From: Nemertoderma westbladi
Taxonomy: Eukaryota > Xenacoelomorpha > Nemertodermatida > Nemertodermatidae
NCBI GenBank assembly: GCA_032718475.1
Contig: JAUCBJ010009083.1
Location: 70,860 to 134,859 of the forward strand
Direction: 5' to 3'
Length of the DNA: 64,000 nt
Below, piece by piece: positions 49,268-61,110 of this stretch (its first letter is position 1; the number at the start of each line of letters is the position of its first letter). Made by a program: the position numbers and the translations under genes. The notes below the pieces were generated by a model. It searched no databases and was not told where the DNA came from. It was given only the letters and a program-made list of their open reading frames with translations.

Positions 49268-51109
49268 CGCTCCCAGAAAATGGGATTTGAGTCTATAAAA
49301 TATACAAAATCACAGTTTCTAATATACGTAAATACTCTAAACAGTTAGTCTTTCTTGCGCGGACGGCGTTTATGCAGTTTTTTAAAGCTAGCAAGAGTCC
49401 TTTTCTCTTTGGGGCGAGCCACTTTACAAGGAGGGCTATAACTCCTGGGTGAAGGGTGCAATATGATTGCATCAGAGGGTGTAGGATTATGGTCGGTGTA
49501 TCCGCCAGTCGAAGTACCGGGTTGATTGACATCAACGTCAGGTGAGAGGGGTCTAACGGCTTTGAGAGCTCGTTTCAAGACAGCCGCTCTTACGGGTCCT
49601 TTACGAGTGGTCTGAACGAGGGCCGTGGGTGGACCATAGGCAGTTAGAAACTTCCTTGGTTTAATGGTTCTTTCCAACTCGCGTTCGCGGGCTCGGTATT
49701 CGTAAGGCCGTCGATATACTTCCTGTAACTCAGGGTGTGAGTTAACAAACAATTCTCCATGACGGATATGATTGATTAAGTTATAGGAATGAAGGTCGCT
49801 AGGATTAACACTCCTGAGAAATTTGCGTACGAATTTGGTTGAAATACATTCTCCGACGCGCTTCAGTAGCTCGTAACTTGATATGCGTGATTTCTGTTCA
49901 ACCGAAGTGAATAGATAAGGATGTAACGCATAAACTCCTTCGTAAGCGCGTCCGGGATAATAGCGATGGCGCGAATCACAATATAAATCAGTGTTCGCTT
50001 CCCAAGCTCTGATGTAACGTAGTGTGATCATTTCATCTACGCTTTCCAAATCGTGATTAAAAGGGCAATCGAAACTGGCATGTCCCTTTAGTTGACAATG
50101 GTGACATTGAGTCATAAATTGAGGGCAAACCGCAAAAATGTGCAAATTATTAAATCTGCAATACGCGCAATAAATTTCCATCGCCGGTTGTTCGTGGAAA
50201 TAGGAACAGCGGACGTTTGTGTCCATGGGCGTAACATGGTCTCTCGATGCGCATAACCGACAACGTTGCCGAGAAACATAGTTGGCATGGCGATAATCGT
50301 ACGCAGTGAGACACTGTGGACTTTGATACCATTCTAGGATGTAATCGTTGTCGCTGTTCCGAGCGCGATAGGCTGAATCTCCTCAGATTCTAGACATATT
50401 GGTTCGTCTTCCCAGTCTGTTACGAATAGAATTTTCGTGATCTATTCTCGGTTTATCGTTACGACGCCGCTGGGTATGATATTTAAATAGAACCATTTCC
50501 CTTTCGGTGTCTACATCGTCCGTATCATGTAAATCGATAGGATGGCCGGTAGTTAAGAAGTCCATATACGTACCATTACGATGCGTATAGCGAGCGGTTA
50601 ATTTTCAATAGTCCAATTCACGCGTAAGTTGCTCTTGGGACATCGGCGGTTCGATATAACGACCATCGTCCTCCGTAATAGTCGGATCGGCTTCACCGCG
50701 TATCAAGCTATCCACAAACGCTTGTAAAGGTAGAGTATATCACTCTCTAATACCAAGGTCATCTTCTATCAATTCCGTCATATCTGCTATCTGAGTTTAT
50801 TAATATCAATATAAGTTAATATTTTAGGCAAGCGGGCGTCGCTGCCTACTAGGCTTTTGCCCCCGGACAGTGGGTTTCTCAGCGCCGATGTACCGCTGTC
50901 GCAGTGTTTACGCCAACATGTAGCAACAGCACGACAACGATAACCGGCACAAGTCCCACCACTGTCCGTCCCAAAGGCTTGAATCCACTTGAGGTTATCT
51001 CGGTAGAATTAGGGCTATTTTACAATTGCGATTAGCTACTGTAAACACACTTTAGTAGTAACATTCACCTATAAACGCACAAATTCCATACAATCATTGC
51101 TTACTGCAC
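49268..51109 (-). mobile_element. about 1.84-kb segment present in copy 1 only
   Basis: In copy 2 the sequence 'aaaagctttcacacacacacag' passes directly into 'gccatttgtccgttagtcag'. In copy 1 the equivalent points (about 49265 and 51111) are separated by 1.84 kb. This is either an insertion in copy 1 or a loss in copy 2. It contains the cysteine-rich gene described next, plus 270-300 bp of non-coding sequence to its right. 'cggtagaattaggg' occurs at about 51001 and again at about 51296, just beyond it. No clear terminal inverted repeats were found. Confidence 0.65.
49345..50781 (-). pseudogene. unrecognised cysteine-rich basic-tailed protein with three in-frame TGA codons
   Basis: I do not recognise this gene. 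One frame of 478 codons runs from an ATG at 50781 to the stop at 49345. It is interrupted only by TGA at codons 14 (50740-50742), 59 (50605-50607) and 133 (50383-50385), with no TAA or TAG. The last 293 codons (50226-49345) are uninterrupted. The N-terminal part is acidic. A central Cys/His cluster has CRLCAS, then YCAYC, and then C-x5-QCHHCQLKGHASFDCPF. The spacings suggest zinc binding, the last resembling a zinc knuckle. The C-terminus is very basic (KKLHKRRPRKKD), like a nuclear-localisation or nucleic-acid-binding tail. Two TGG Trp codons are present, so TGA is not the only possible Trp codon. It may be a decaying element gene or a recoded one. It reads in the same direction as the retrotransposon. 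Confidence 0.6.
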
Positions 51110-52403
51110 ACATGCATGCCATTTGTCCGTTAGTCAGTGTCTTCCAGAATGTCACGTTATTACTATGTATCCTTGGATACTAATAGTGCGCTATATATAC
51201 TCTTATGCTACGCAATGGGGCAAGCCTTTTATTGTTCCTTTAACTTGCTTCTAATTCTAGCGTGGGTGTTGCCATGGTGACATTATGGAAAACTAGCGGT
51301 AGAATTAGGGTAATTCTCATGCATACAGATCTGGGATGTTATTTAATAGTAATTCTTTAATTGTCAATATCCTCTTTATGCATGATTTTATAAAATTTAT
51401 CGGTTATTGACTATATATTGGAGATTCTCGCACTCTAGTACACTCAATATGAATCTCCGCTCCCATGATCTATTAATTACTGGAATTTTGGGAATGTTAT
51501 AAATTGCACAAAATGACAATTTATGAAATTCATTTGAATATGAATTTAATTTATTCCCGTGAATTTTATTATTTGATGTTAAAATTGACACAATTTGATT
51601 CCAGAGCAGGTCTGGGGACATAGGATCCTTAATTCTATGAAATTTGTCTTTTAAGAGTATCGGTAAGGGCTACGATATCTTAATCGACTAGAATTGTTAA
51701 CGGATCTGAATTTTACAGATTTTAATAAATATTAAATTAATATTTAGGATGGGCACCGATTTATTCCAGAACTTGTCTGGGGACGTTAACCACTGATTCT
51801 AGAATTTGTCTTTCAAGTATATCGGTGGGTGCCACGATATCTTAATCGACTAGAATTACAGATGGTCAAAAAGTTTAACAGATTTATTTGCGAATTACGC
51901 TACTGTTAAAGGGACATCACGCTACTATATGTATTATTTGTTATAAGGTAGAAGAGCAATATCGCACGAAGCAATGTCAGTGTGAAGAGGCAAGTCGTTT
52001 CCAAGGTCTACCCAGAGCTTGGTTTAGCCGAGACACGAGGATCTGAACTTTGCATTCCTAATACTCTGCCTACCAATAATACTTGAATATAGTAGTGGCT
52101 TTATTGTACTTTAAGAAGTACGGACATTTCATCTTACTGTAGTCACGTATTTATAATATGATACGGACAGTAAGGGAAGAGAAAATAATTATTTCTCGCC
52201 GTCGCACTAAATATATATTATAAGTAATTATGTACGTAATAAACACTAATATATTGCACTAATTTACTAAATTTTCTAAAATAACATTTTACTAAATAAA
52301 ATTAAAGAAAACGATTATAATAAAATTACATAATAATACATACATAAATATAAAATAAAAACAAATATAAAATGATATAGCCACACGCCCACTCCATATG
52401 TTA
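51110..52403 (-). repeat. 3' region of BEL/Pao copy 1
   Basis: Matches 59820-61110 of copy 2 over its whole length. It contains an internal duplication: the words 'ttccaga..tgtctgggga', 'aagagtatcggtaag' and 'gctacgatatcttaatcgactagaatt' occur twice (about 51590-51700 and 51765-51860). A 74-codon frame here is mirrored in copy 2 (60097-60327) but changes length by frameshifting indels, so I treat it as non-coding. Part of this region may belong to the LTR. Confidence 0.6.
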
Positions 52404-55400
52404 TTACGTTATAGAGTCCCTAGATATTTGTCGGATTAGGGAAGTGGTCGTAGGAAGAGTATCTTGCCTTCCATAGTTTCCGGACAGTTTTCGGTCTCTT
52501 TCCAGTAAACATAAACGACCAGCTGGGCGATTGAGTTGTTGTGTTAGTTTCTCCGCTCCCTTGGCCTGTCTACTCTCTGCCGTGGTAAGATGAGGAGGCC
52601 ATTCTTCTTCTTCTTTACTTAAGGAGTCGGATCCACCTAACCAGCCTGGAGTATCTATCAGTTCTTGAGGAGTTGCTCCTCTGGAAGCGATGTCGGCTGG
52701 ATTAATCGTCCCAAGGCGATGTCTCCATTGATCTACATTGGCGTTAATATCGTCATTATCTGAGGAGTATGGTGTTACCTCAGTGGGTTCGTCCACTTCA
52801 CTGCTCCCCTCTTCCCAATCCTTTACTTGAAGTAGCCGGTCTTGTGGCAATCTTTCTTCAAGAGTTCTGCGGGAAGGGCCAGTAAAGTACCAACCTACTC
52901 TAGTTCTTACCGCATAAGTTTGTAATGGCTGCGGTTGAGCAGGCCGTTTCTCCAATGTCTCGAGCGCCTCATGCGCGTTTTGGCCGATGAGGATTTGCAC
53001 TCCAGGATAATCGGTTTGGAATCGAGGTATCTCAAGATGTTGGATGCACTCGTCCTCATCCCAGTTATAAAGGTCTGCTTGGGTAGTAGCGAAGTTCTTT
53101 ATAGCCACCATTTTTACTGACCTTATACTTTGTGCTCCTAATTTATCCTGGGGGGTGGACAACTCACCTACATAGTAATCTGCCGTTAGGGTAGATTTCC
53201 AAACCTGCATAATTCCTGACATATTCAATTTAGTCCGGAACTTGGGTTGTCCAGCAAAGATATCTTCGGCTAGTTCTTGATCGATGAATGTTCCTGTGCT
53301 GCCGGAGTCAAGTAGGGCGTTCACTATGTAACTCTTGTTGAGACCATGAACTCTCACTTGCACTACAGGAAATTCTCTTATTCCTATGTTGGAAGTTGGA
53401 ACTTTCCAAGATGGTTGTTTGTCAAAAGGAGTTGGAGTAAACTCGTCAGTGTCCTTTTCATACGTAAGTGCTCGATACACTGTGGTATTTATTAGATAAC
53501 AGGATTCGTTGGCATCGGAGAATTCGTCTGTATAGAATCCTTCCCACTCAGAACCTTGGTCAGTGTCGTTCACATCACTGAATTGGACATGTAGTTCGGG
53601 CTCACTTACCTGACTCGGGTTGTCTCGTTCGAACTCACTGTGTAACAAGATGTGATGTTTCGCGCCACACTTTGCACACTTTACGTCGGAGTAACAGGTT
53701 CGCCGTTGGTGTCCTGATCTGAGGCAATTATAGCATAACCGCTTATTCCACAGGACTGTACGTCTGTCTACAGGGGATTTCTTTAGAAATTCAGCACACG
53801 CACTCAAACGGTGGGGCCCGTCGCACAGCGCACATTTTGGTTTGATGTTACTCACTTTACCTTGGGTAACGTTATGCACTCTCGTTCTTTCTTCGGGCTC
53901 TCTTCCGTGAATTCTCTTAGGAGACTGAGGAGGGGTCTTGGCAACCTGTTCTCTCCTATCGTTGTTTCGAGCCTTGTATTTACTTACGTCCTTTGAGGTC
54001 TTGTCAACATAATAAGATCGGTCTGTGTCTTTCCCGCTGTCCTCTTCTTGGGAAGCTTGGCTTTCGCCGTCGTCAGTGTAACACACTGGTGTTACTCTTC
54101 TCCTAGAAGTGGGTTTCTCACTTACCTTATTTTCCGATGTTTTCTCTCTGGACTGCTTGATGAGTTGTAGTTTGACTTCACCATTTAAGAAAGACATGAG
54201 ATCAGCCATGGTAGGGCTTCGTCGTTGTTGTTCATTCATGTACAACACTTTCTTGTCCCAACGTGTACATACTCCACCCTTTGGTAAAGTAGAGACTACG
54301 GCTCCAATAACCATGGAACTCTGATATTCATGCGACTTACCTAACCAGTCCAGTTGTCTACAGATCTCTTGAATTTCATCGGAAAACTCTATAATCCCGC
54401 TACTAAGGAAGTGTCGGGGGGCTACTAATTTTGCATATAAATACTTAGCTATGTTATCCTTGTTACCATACCTGATGTTTAATGTATCCCAAACTTGTCT
54501 TAATCCTTCTGGATGTCCGATAAACTTTAACGCCATTAACTTGGGAGGTCCTTCCAAGCACTTGATGAGGAATCTAAGTTTCTCTCCGTTAGATAGTACA
54601 GAGTTCTGTATGCTATCTTTGTAATATTCGTTGAAAGGTAACCATTTCATCTCATCTCCATTGAATTTGACGATCTCTCCCACTTTGACCGCTTGGCGGG
54701 CTTCTGTTCTAGCCATCTGACGCGTAAAGCTTTCTTGGGCCATCGTGTTATTTAATATCGAATTATCGGTATATAAATTTCTCGGATCATTATCAGGTCT
54801 ATAGGGAATATCATTAATAACAGGTCTATAATCACCCTTAATAGGGTTTGCTATAGGAGTTTCTACTTCACTAGCAGTATAGATGCGTGTAGGCTCCACA
54901 CCTTGCGCATGTAATACTTCAGACCTAACAGGTGGACACAATGTTACAGGGGGTATGGGTATGCCCTTTTGAATATTGACTAATTTGTCGCGTTCTAGTG
55001 CGATACTTTGCTGCACTTCTTGCAACTCTGCTCTACTTTCCCTCACTGTTCCCTTAAGTTGGTGGACAGTCTCCTGCATCTGTCCCAGCAGGAGATTCAT
55101 CCCCCGCCGTCCCTCTTCCATCCACTCAACCGCCGAAGCGGGAGTCGCCAACATTGTAGCGGGCAGACGCGAGACGACGGGAGACAAATTTTTGATTTCT
55201 CTCTCGGCGTCCAAGACAGGGATATTCTCATGGACTGTTCTACCGGGTACAGGCAGTGTAGTACTGTGTAAAGGGAATTTAGAATTAAGTTCTGGAAGTA
55301 CAGGGGTCTCTAGCACAGGAGTGACTTTGGGAACGACAGGCCTAACTATTTCCGGCTCATCTACTATAGTAGGGAGTCTATTTACGGTAATAATTTGGTC

Positions 55401-56555
55401 TGTGGGTTCTGTACTACCTAAGTCTGTGCTAGCTAGTTGTCTTCTGACAGCTGGGGGCAAATCAGGCAGTTTATGACGGTGAGATGTTTTTCTACGCCTG
55501 CTTAGACGAGATCTATTTCCTCCGCCTTCAGGATCGGTGGTTTCGCTTTCCTCCGATGATGTGTATCCCTGGCGTTTTGGAGTAGATCGTCTCATCCTCT
55601 GCATTCGACTAGCAGTTAGATGTTTATTTATGTAGTCTTGCGTCTCTTGCAGATTTTCCAACTCCAGTTGGGCAGTCTCCTCAGACGCTCTCCGTTCTGC
55701 TTCTGCCACTGCCTTTGCCATTGCCGCTGCCGCCTTTCTTTCTGCTTCTGCTACCGCTGCCTTTCCTTTTGCTTCTACATCCGCTGCCTTTCTTTATGCT
55801 TCTACTTCTGCCGCCGCCTTAGCTGCTTCTGCTTCTGCCGCCTTTACTGCTGCTGCCTTTCGGTTCTCTATCTGTTTTTTCTTTATTTGTTCTTCTTGGA
55901 CTCTAACGAGGCGAAGTTTTTCATCACATTTAGCTTGTTCTGCAGCTAACATTTCCGCATCGATTGCGTCCAACACAAGCTTGGTTCCTTCACTATTAGG
56001 GCGAAGTCCAGACAGTCGTCTCCTCAACTCTTCGTCTCCTATGAATCGCTGATAGTCTGACAGATATATGTCAATGGCGTCTCTAGTTCGCAGCTTCTCT
56101 GCGGCCGTTAATTCGCTTTCCACTTCGCTTTCCACTTGAGAAGAAGTGGCGTCGGCTGATTCTTCATAGGTTGGCCGCTCATCATAAACCGTATCCGCCT
56201 TCTTCGCTCCGCGTTCAGGTGTCCGCTCAGCAGTATCCGAACTACTGGAGCTATCGGGACGCTGAGAACTAGGTTCTTGGCTAGGATGTTGCTGCGGTTT
56301 GACAGCTGCTTCTTGATCCCGCTTGACTTGGGCGCAAGTGCCGATGATAGACCTACGCTGTTCTACTAGCCTAGGGTCTGACACTACTACTGTAGGGGTG
56401 GCCTTTCTTACAATAGTAGGTGACTTAGACTTGGATCTGGGATGTTCTATACTTTGATCTTGGTCACAGATCCTTTTAATACGCTGTCTAAGTCTAATAC
56501 TCATTCTAACACTTTCTAAGAGACTATCTGACAGTGATTGGGTTGCGTCTGACAT
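52404..56555 (-). pseudogene. BEL/Pao gag-protease polyprotein, copy 1; RT, RNase H and integrase deleted
   Basis: A frame of 1,383 codons from the ATG at 56555, broken once by TAA at 55794-55796. In order it holds a Ser/Glu-rich N-terminus and an Ala/Lys/Glu coiled coil encoded by imperfect gct/tct repeats (about 55670-55880, where the stop falls). The gag DUF1759-type block follows (VKFNGDEMKWLPFNEYYKDS, LRFLIKCLEGPPK; about 54540-54690). Next are three zinc knuckles (CALCDGPHRLSAC, CYNCLRSGHQRRTC, CAKCGAKHH; about 53650-53830), then a retropepsin-like DUF1758 aspartic protease (ALLDSGSTGTFIDQELA; about 53270-53330). The protease domain ends at RTRVGWYFTGPSRR. About 60 codons later the frame jumps straight to WRHRLGTINPADIASRG, which normally follows RNase H in Pao polyproteins, and stops about 100 codons on. 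The Pao RT, RNase H and the integrase core are therefore absent without loss of frame. The element cannot move on its own. Confidence 0.9.
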
Positions 56556-58616
56556 GTTTGTTTACACAGTTGAATGCCTACGGCTATAAATACAGTCAAA
56601 GTAAGTCTAGTAATTCAGTATCACCGTTAGCCTAACAATTAATTACCGATACTGCTACTCAGTGTAGCGTGATATATATATAATATATTAGAATACCGGT
56701 ATGCTTATAGTATATATATAAGTATTATTACAGACTAGATTTGTCACAGAGTACCGGTATATAATTTTAGCACAAATATATATAAATATATATAATAAGC
56801 CTATGGTAAGTACCGGTATGTCAATTATTTTTTAGAATAATTGAATTTCTGAATATTTTAGGGTTACTTGGTTACTTTAACTTACTTTATTACCGTTATT
56901 TAAGCAGTAGTCCAACTGATAGTGAGACCTAGTTGTTGTATGACAGGCCTACTATTTATAAATCGTTTGAGTTGATTTATAATATTTATATACCCGTTTA
57001 AATGGGTTTTTGTCAATATTTGAAATAAATGTTATTATTTCTGGGGGAGTCACTACACAGAAGCTGTGCGCTCTCAGTGAAGTGCTACCTATGGGACACT
57101 AAAACAGATAATTCTAATTTACCTAAGTTACTTAATACTACAAATTACTTACGATACGGGTGAGATTAAATCTCTAGTTAAACACAACAAAAATATTACG
57201 TACGAAATTTTTAGGGTAATTTTACAGGAAGTCTACAAACCAGCCCAACAAAGGGTTAGAATTCTGGTTATTACAACGGACAGGGTACTACGGTATTTGA
57301 AAATAATAAGTAGTAGTAAATACACTGCGTTGTCCAGATAGGAAAATACCACCGCCTGACGACCTATAACCGTATCGCTATAGGTACTACGTTCTGTATC
57401 ACGGATTGTTCCTACCTAGAAGTTAATTACCGCGGACTACCAGATCCAGCGTGCCTATTAACCACTTTACAACACAAATATACTGCCTACACACTAATTA
57501 CTTCGGAAAGCACTGTACACTAAACCCTAAATTAGGTACAAGTACTGGTATAACAAATAATCAGCAGTTAAATATACTTGAACAGTTAAAAGAACCACGG
57601 CATCTGCTGGAGTGACCGAAGCACAAAGTCACCAGTCTTTACCTACGCCAAGCTGCCCGTGTAGTACCGGGGTTAATTTAACTATAACGGTATGTGTAAC
57701 AAACACAATTACTGTAGGAATAAACTTGGGGACATGAATGTTGCGAATAATCGCATAAACTCTGAATAATAAATATTACGCTACCCGTACAGAATACTCA
57801 AACAAAATACAAACCAAACGCTGGCAGACTACTATCAAGCCTAAACAAACTACAGTATGTGCAGATTCTGAAACTGTTAGTTAGTATGCGTTCTAACACG
57901 GTAGTACGACTTACTCTTTAAGAGGGGATTGACCTTACCGCATATGGCTGCCCCAACTTACTAACGGCACTTTATCAGACCAACTCTACACACGCAGCAA
58001 TCCCTTCAGGCCTAAGAATAGTTAGACAACAATCCAGCCTACAAAATATCTGAGTAATAACTATTACGGTACCTGAACAGACCACACAAACAAACACAGG
58101 CTAAAACACTGGCAGACTACGATCAAGCCTAAATAAACTACAGTATATGCAGACTCTGAAACTGTTAGTTAGTATGCGTTCTAACACGGTAGTATGACTT
58201 ATTCTTTAAGAGGGGATTGACCTTACCGCATATGGCTGCCCCAACTTACTAACGGCACTTTATCAGACAAACTCTACACACGCCGTAATCTCTCCAAACT
58301 CAACAACAGTCAGACAGCAGCTCAGCCTACAATTATCTGAACAATCTGAGCAGGGTCACACGCCTTCTGCTCAATATTAGCCTACTAGGAAATAAAACTG
58401 ACAGAAATAGACCTAAGTAAAATCCCAATAAAAACCAGGCGTCCCCGATTTAATATCGAGACCTACCGGTATACAATAATCAAAATCGAATAATACTAAA
58501 TGTATTTGTACAGCAGTACCGGTTAGGACAGTTGGGCCTACAGACCTACAGAAATACCGGTTACTACGGTATTTTGCAACCTTATTGCCTACTGCAATAA
58601 GATCATAAACTGTTAC
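56556..58616 (-). other. 5' leader of BEL/Pao copy 1
   Basis: No gene. Contains AT-rich sequence and, at about 57815-58000 and 58105-58285, a direct duplication ('ctggcagactac..tcaagcctaaa..aaactacagta...ctttaagaggggattgaccttaccgcatatggctgcccc...') at about 95% identity. A primer-binding site beginning TGG next to 58617 is not evident. Confidence 0.5.
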
Positions 58617-59815
58617 TGTTCGCGCTTTTGAAGACCTTTAGCAGTTTAACCTGCCAAAATTTATATGTCTTTTAGTTAATTAAAACACCTTTAGCATACG
58701 ACAATATTTTATGTTAATACGCAAAACATTAGCCGAAGTCAGCCCATGCGCGATCATTCACCCGATGGATCTACACCCGGGAGGCTGAATTCGGATGCTT
58801 AAATTTTATTATTGCAGTGTAAGGTTGCAGCGTAAACTTACTGTATTATTCGATAGATCGTTAATAATTAATTTCTGACAGATATTATTGGCTTTTCGGG
58901 AAATATTAACAGTTCCTTTAGGACGTGGCGCTCTATCTATTTAAACAGAACTAGGACTTATACTAAACGCAACGATACTGCTTATGATTAAAGTATAAAG
59001 CGTATTCTTTAGGAAATACTTTGTTACCAATCACAATCATGCACACTATTCTGCCGACCGTCAGTATATTTGATCACACATAAAGAGAGCAGTAATTGAC
59101 TCATGTAGGGTCTGCTAAATAACATTAGATTCAATACACACCACATTAATATAAATCGCAATTGTTATATATAACCTGTCTCTCTAACCTGTAGTGTATC
59201 AAGAAAATTGGGAAATTTGGGTGATTTATCCGTATTATCCAAAGAGTAATATTTCCATCAACAAATAGATACAATTAATAACTGACGGTAAATAACAGTA
59301 CAAACAATATGATTAATAGTGAGTTAAGATTGATTAGTTAGGTGATTTAAGTTAGGTAACAGTTTATACTTTCGATAATTTAAGCAGTTTTACTAGAGCT
59401 CTTCCCAAAAAGCCGGTGTTATGGCGAAAATGGGAACACAACAACAGAATCATATAAAATCATATGACTACTGCCACTATACGAGTATACCAAAAACCCT
59501 TATTCCACGAAGCCCCGTTCAACACAGAGGATGAGCATAGAGATAGGAAATTCAGTTCAGTAGCGCTGGGATAGGTCGAAATCAACGCCTACGCAAATTC
59601 TATTGGCCGACACGAACAGCAAGGCTAAGGCAACCTCTCTAAGCTAGTTGGCCGATTAAACTGAGCCCAGATATCTCCGTATAGCACATCAGCCAATAAG
59701 CTGGTAGCTTGCACTATTTTAGTTATAAATCCCTTTGAGAGTATTCTAGCGACTGGGGGGGAACTGGCCAGCAAAGGCAAACGTATCAGTTATCCCACAA
59801 AAGCTTTCACACACA
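58617..59815 (-). repeat. direct repeat, candidate LTR shared by copies 1 and 2
   Basis: Partner of 47990-49267, beginning TGTTCGCGCTTTTGAAG. If it is an LTR, it is the 5' LTR of copy 1 and the 3' LTR of copy 2. Confidence 0.5.
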
Positions 59816-61110
59816 CACAGGCCATTTGTCCGTTAGTCAGTGCCTTCCAGAATGTCACTTTATTACTGTGTATCCTTGGATACTAACAGTGTGCTATGTT
59901 CTCTATGCTAGGCAATGGGACAAGCTTTTTATTGTTCTTTTAACTTGCTTCTAATTCTAGCGTGGGTGTTGCTATGGTGACATTATGGAATGCTAGCGGT
60001 AGAATTAGGGTAATTCTCATGCATACAGATCTGGGATGCTATTTAATAATAATTCTTTAATTGTCAATATCCTCTTTATGCATGATTTTGTTAATTTTAT
60101 CGGCTATTGACTATATGTTGGAGATTCTCGCACTCTAATACACTCAATAGGATGAATCTCCGCTCCCATGATCTATTAATTAATGGAATTTTGGGAATGT
60201 TATAAATTGTACAAAATGACAATTTATGAAATTCATTTAAAAATATGAATTTAAATTTATTCCCATGAATTTTATTATTTGATGTTAAAATTGACACAAT
60301 TTGATTCCAGAGCAGGTCTGGGGACATAGGATCCTTAATTCTATGAAATTTGTCTTTTAAGAGTATCGGGAAGTGCTACGATATCTTAATCGACTAGAAT
60401 TGTTAACGGATCTGAATTTTACAGATTTTAATAAATATTAACTTAATATTTATGATGGGCACCGATTTATTCCAGAACTTGTCTGGGGACGTTAACCATT
60501 GATTCTAGAATTTGTCTTTCAAGTATATCGGTGGGTGCCGCGATATCTTAATCGACTAGAATTACAGATGGTCAAAAGGTTTAACAGATTTATTTGCGTT
60601 TTACGCTACTGCTAGAGGGACATCACGCTACTATATGTATTATTTAATATAAGGTAGAAGAGCAATATCGCACGAAGCAATGTCAGTGTGAAGAGGCAAG
60701 TCGTTTCCAAGGTCTACCCAGAGCTTGGCTTAGCCGAGACACGAGGATCTGAACTTTGCATTCCTAATACTCTGCCTACCAATAATACTTGAATATAGTA
60801 GTGGCTTTATTGTACTTTACTAAGTACGGACATTTCATCTTACTGTAGTCACGTATTTACAATATGATACGGACAGTAAGGAAAGAGAAAAAATAATTAT
60901 TTCTCGCCGTCGCACTAAATATATTATAAGTAATTACGTACGTAATAAACACTAATATATTGCACTAATCTACTAAATAATCACTAAAATAACATTCTAC
61001 TAAATAAAATTAAAGAAAACGATTATAATAAAATTACATAATAATACATACATAAATATAAATAAAAACAAATATAAAATGATATAGTCACACGCCCACT
61101 CCATATGTTA
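59816..61110 (-). repeat. 3' region of BEL/Pao copy 2
   Basis: Near-identical to 51110-52403, joined directly to the candidate LTR without the 1.84-kb segment. Confidence 0.6.

Noticed and set aside
51397-51621. Conserved-looking 74-codon frame, also at 60097-60327
   Set aside because: The two copies differ by frameshifting indels, so similarity reflects shared retroelement DNA and not protein constraint.
55620-55949. Plus-strand Cys/Phe-rich frame (FCFCYRCLSF)
   Set aside because: Antisense of the Ala/Lys/Glu coiled coil in gag.
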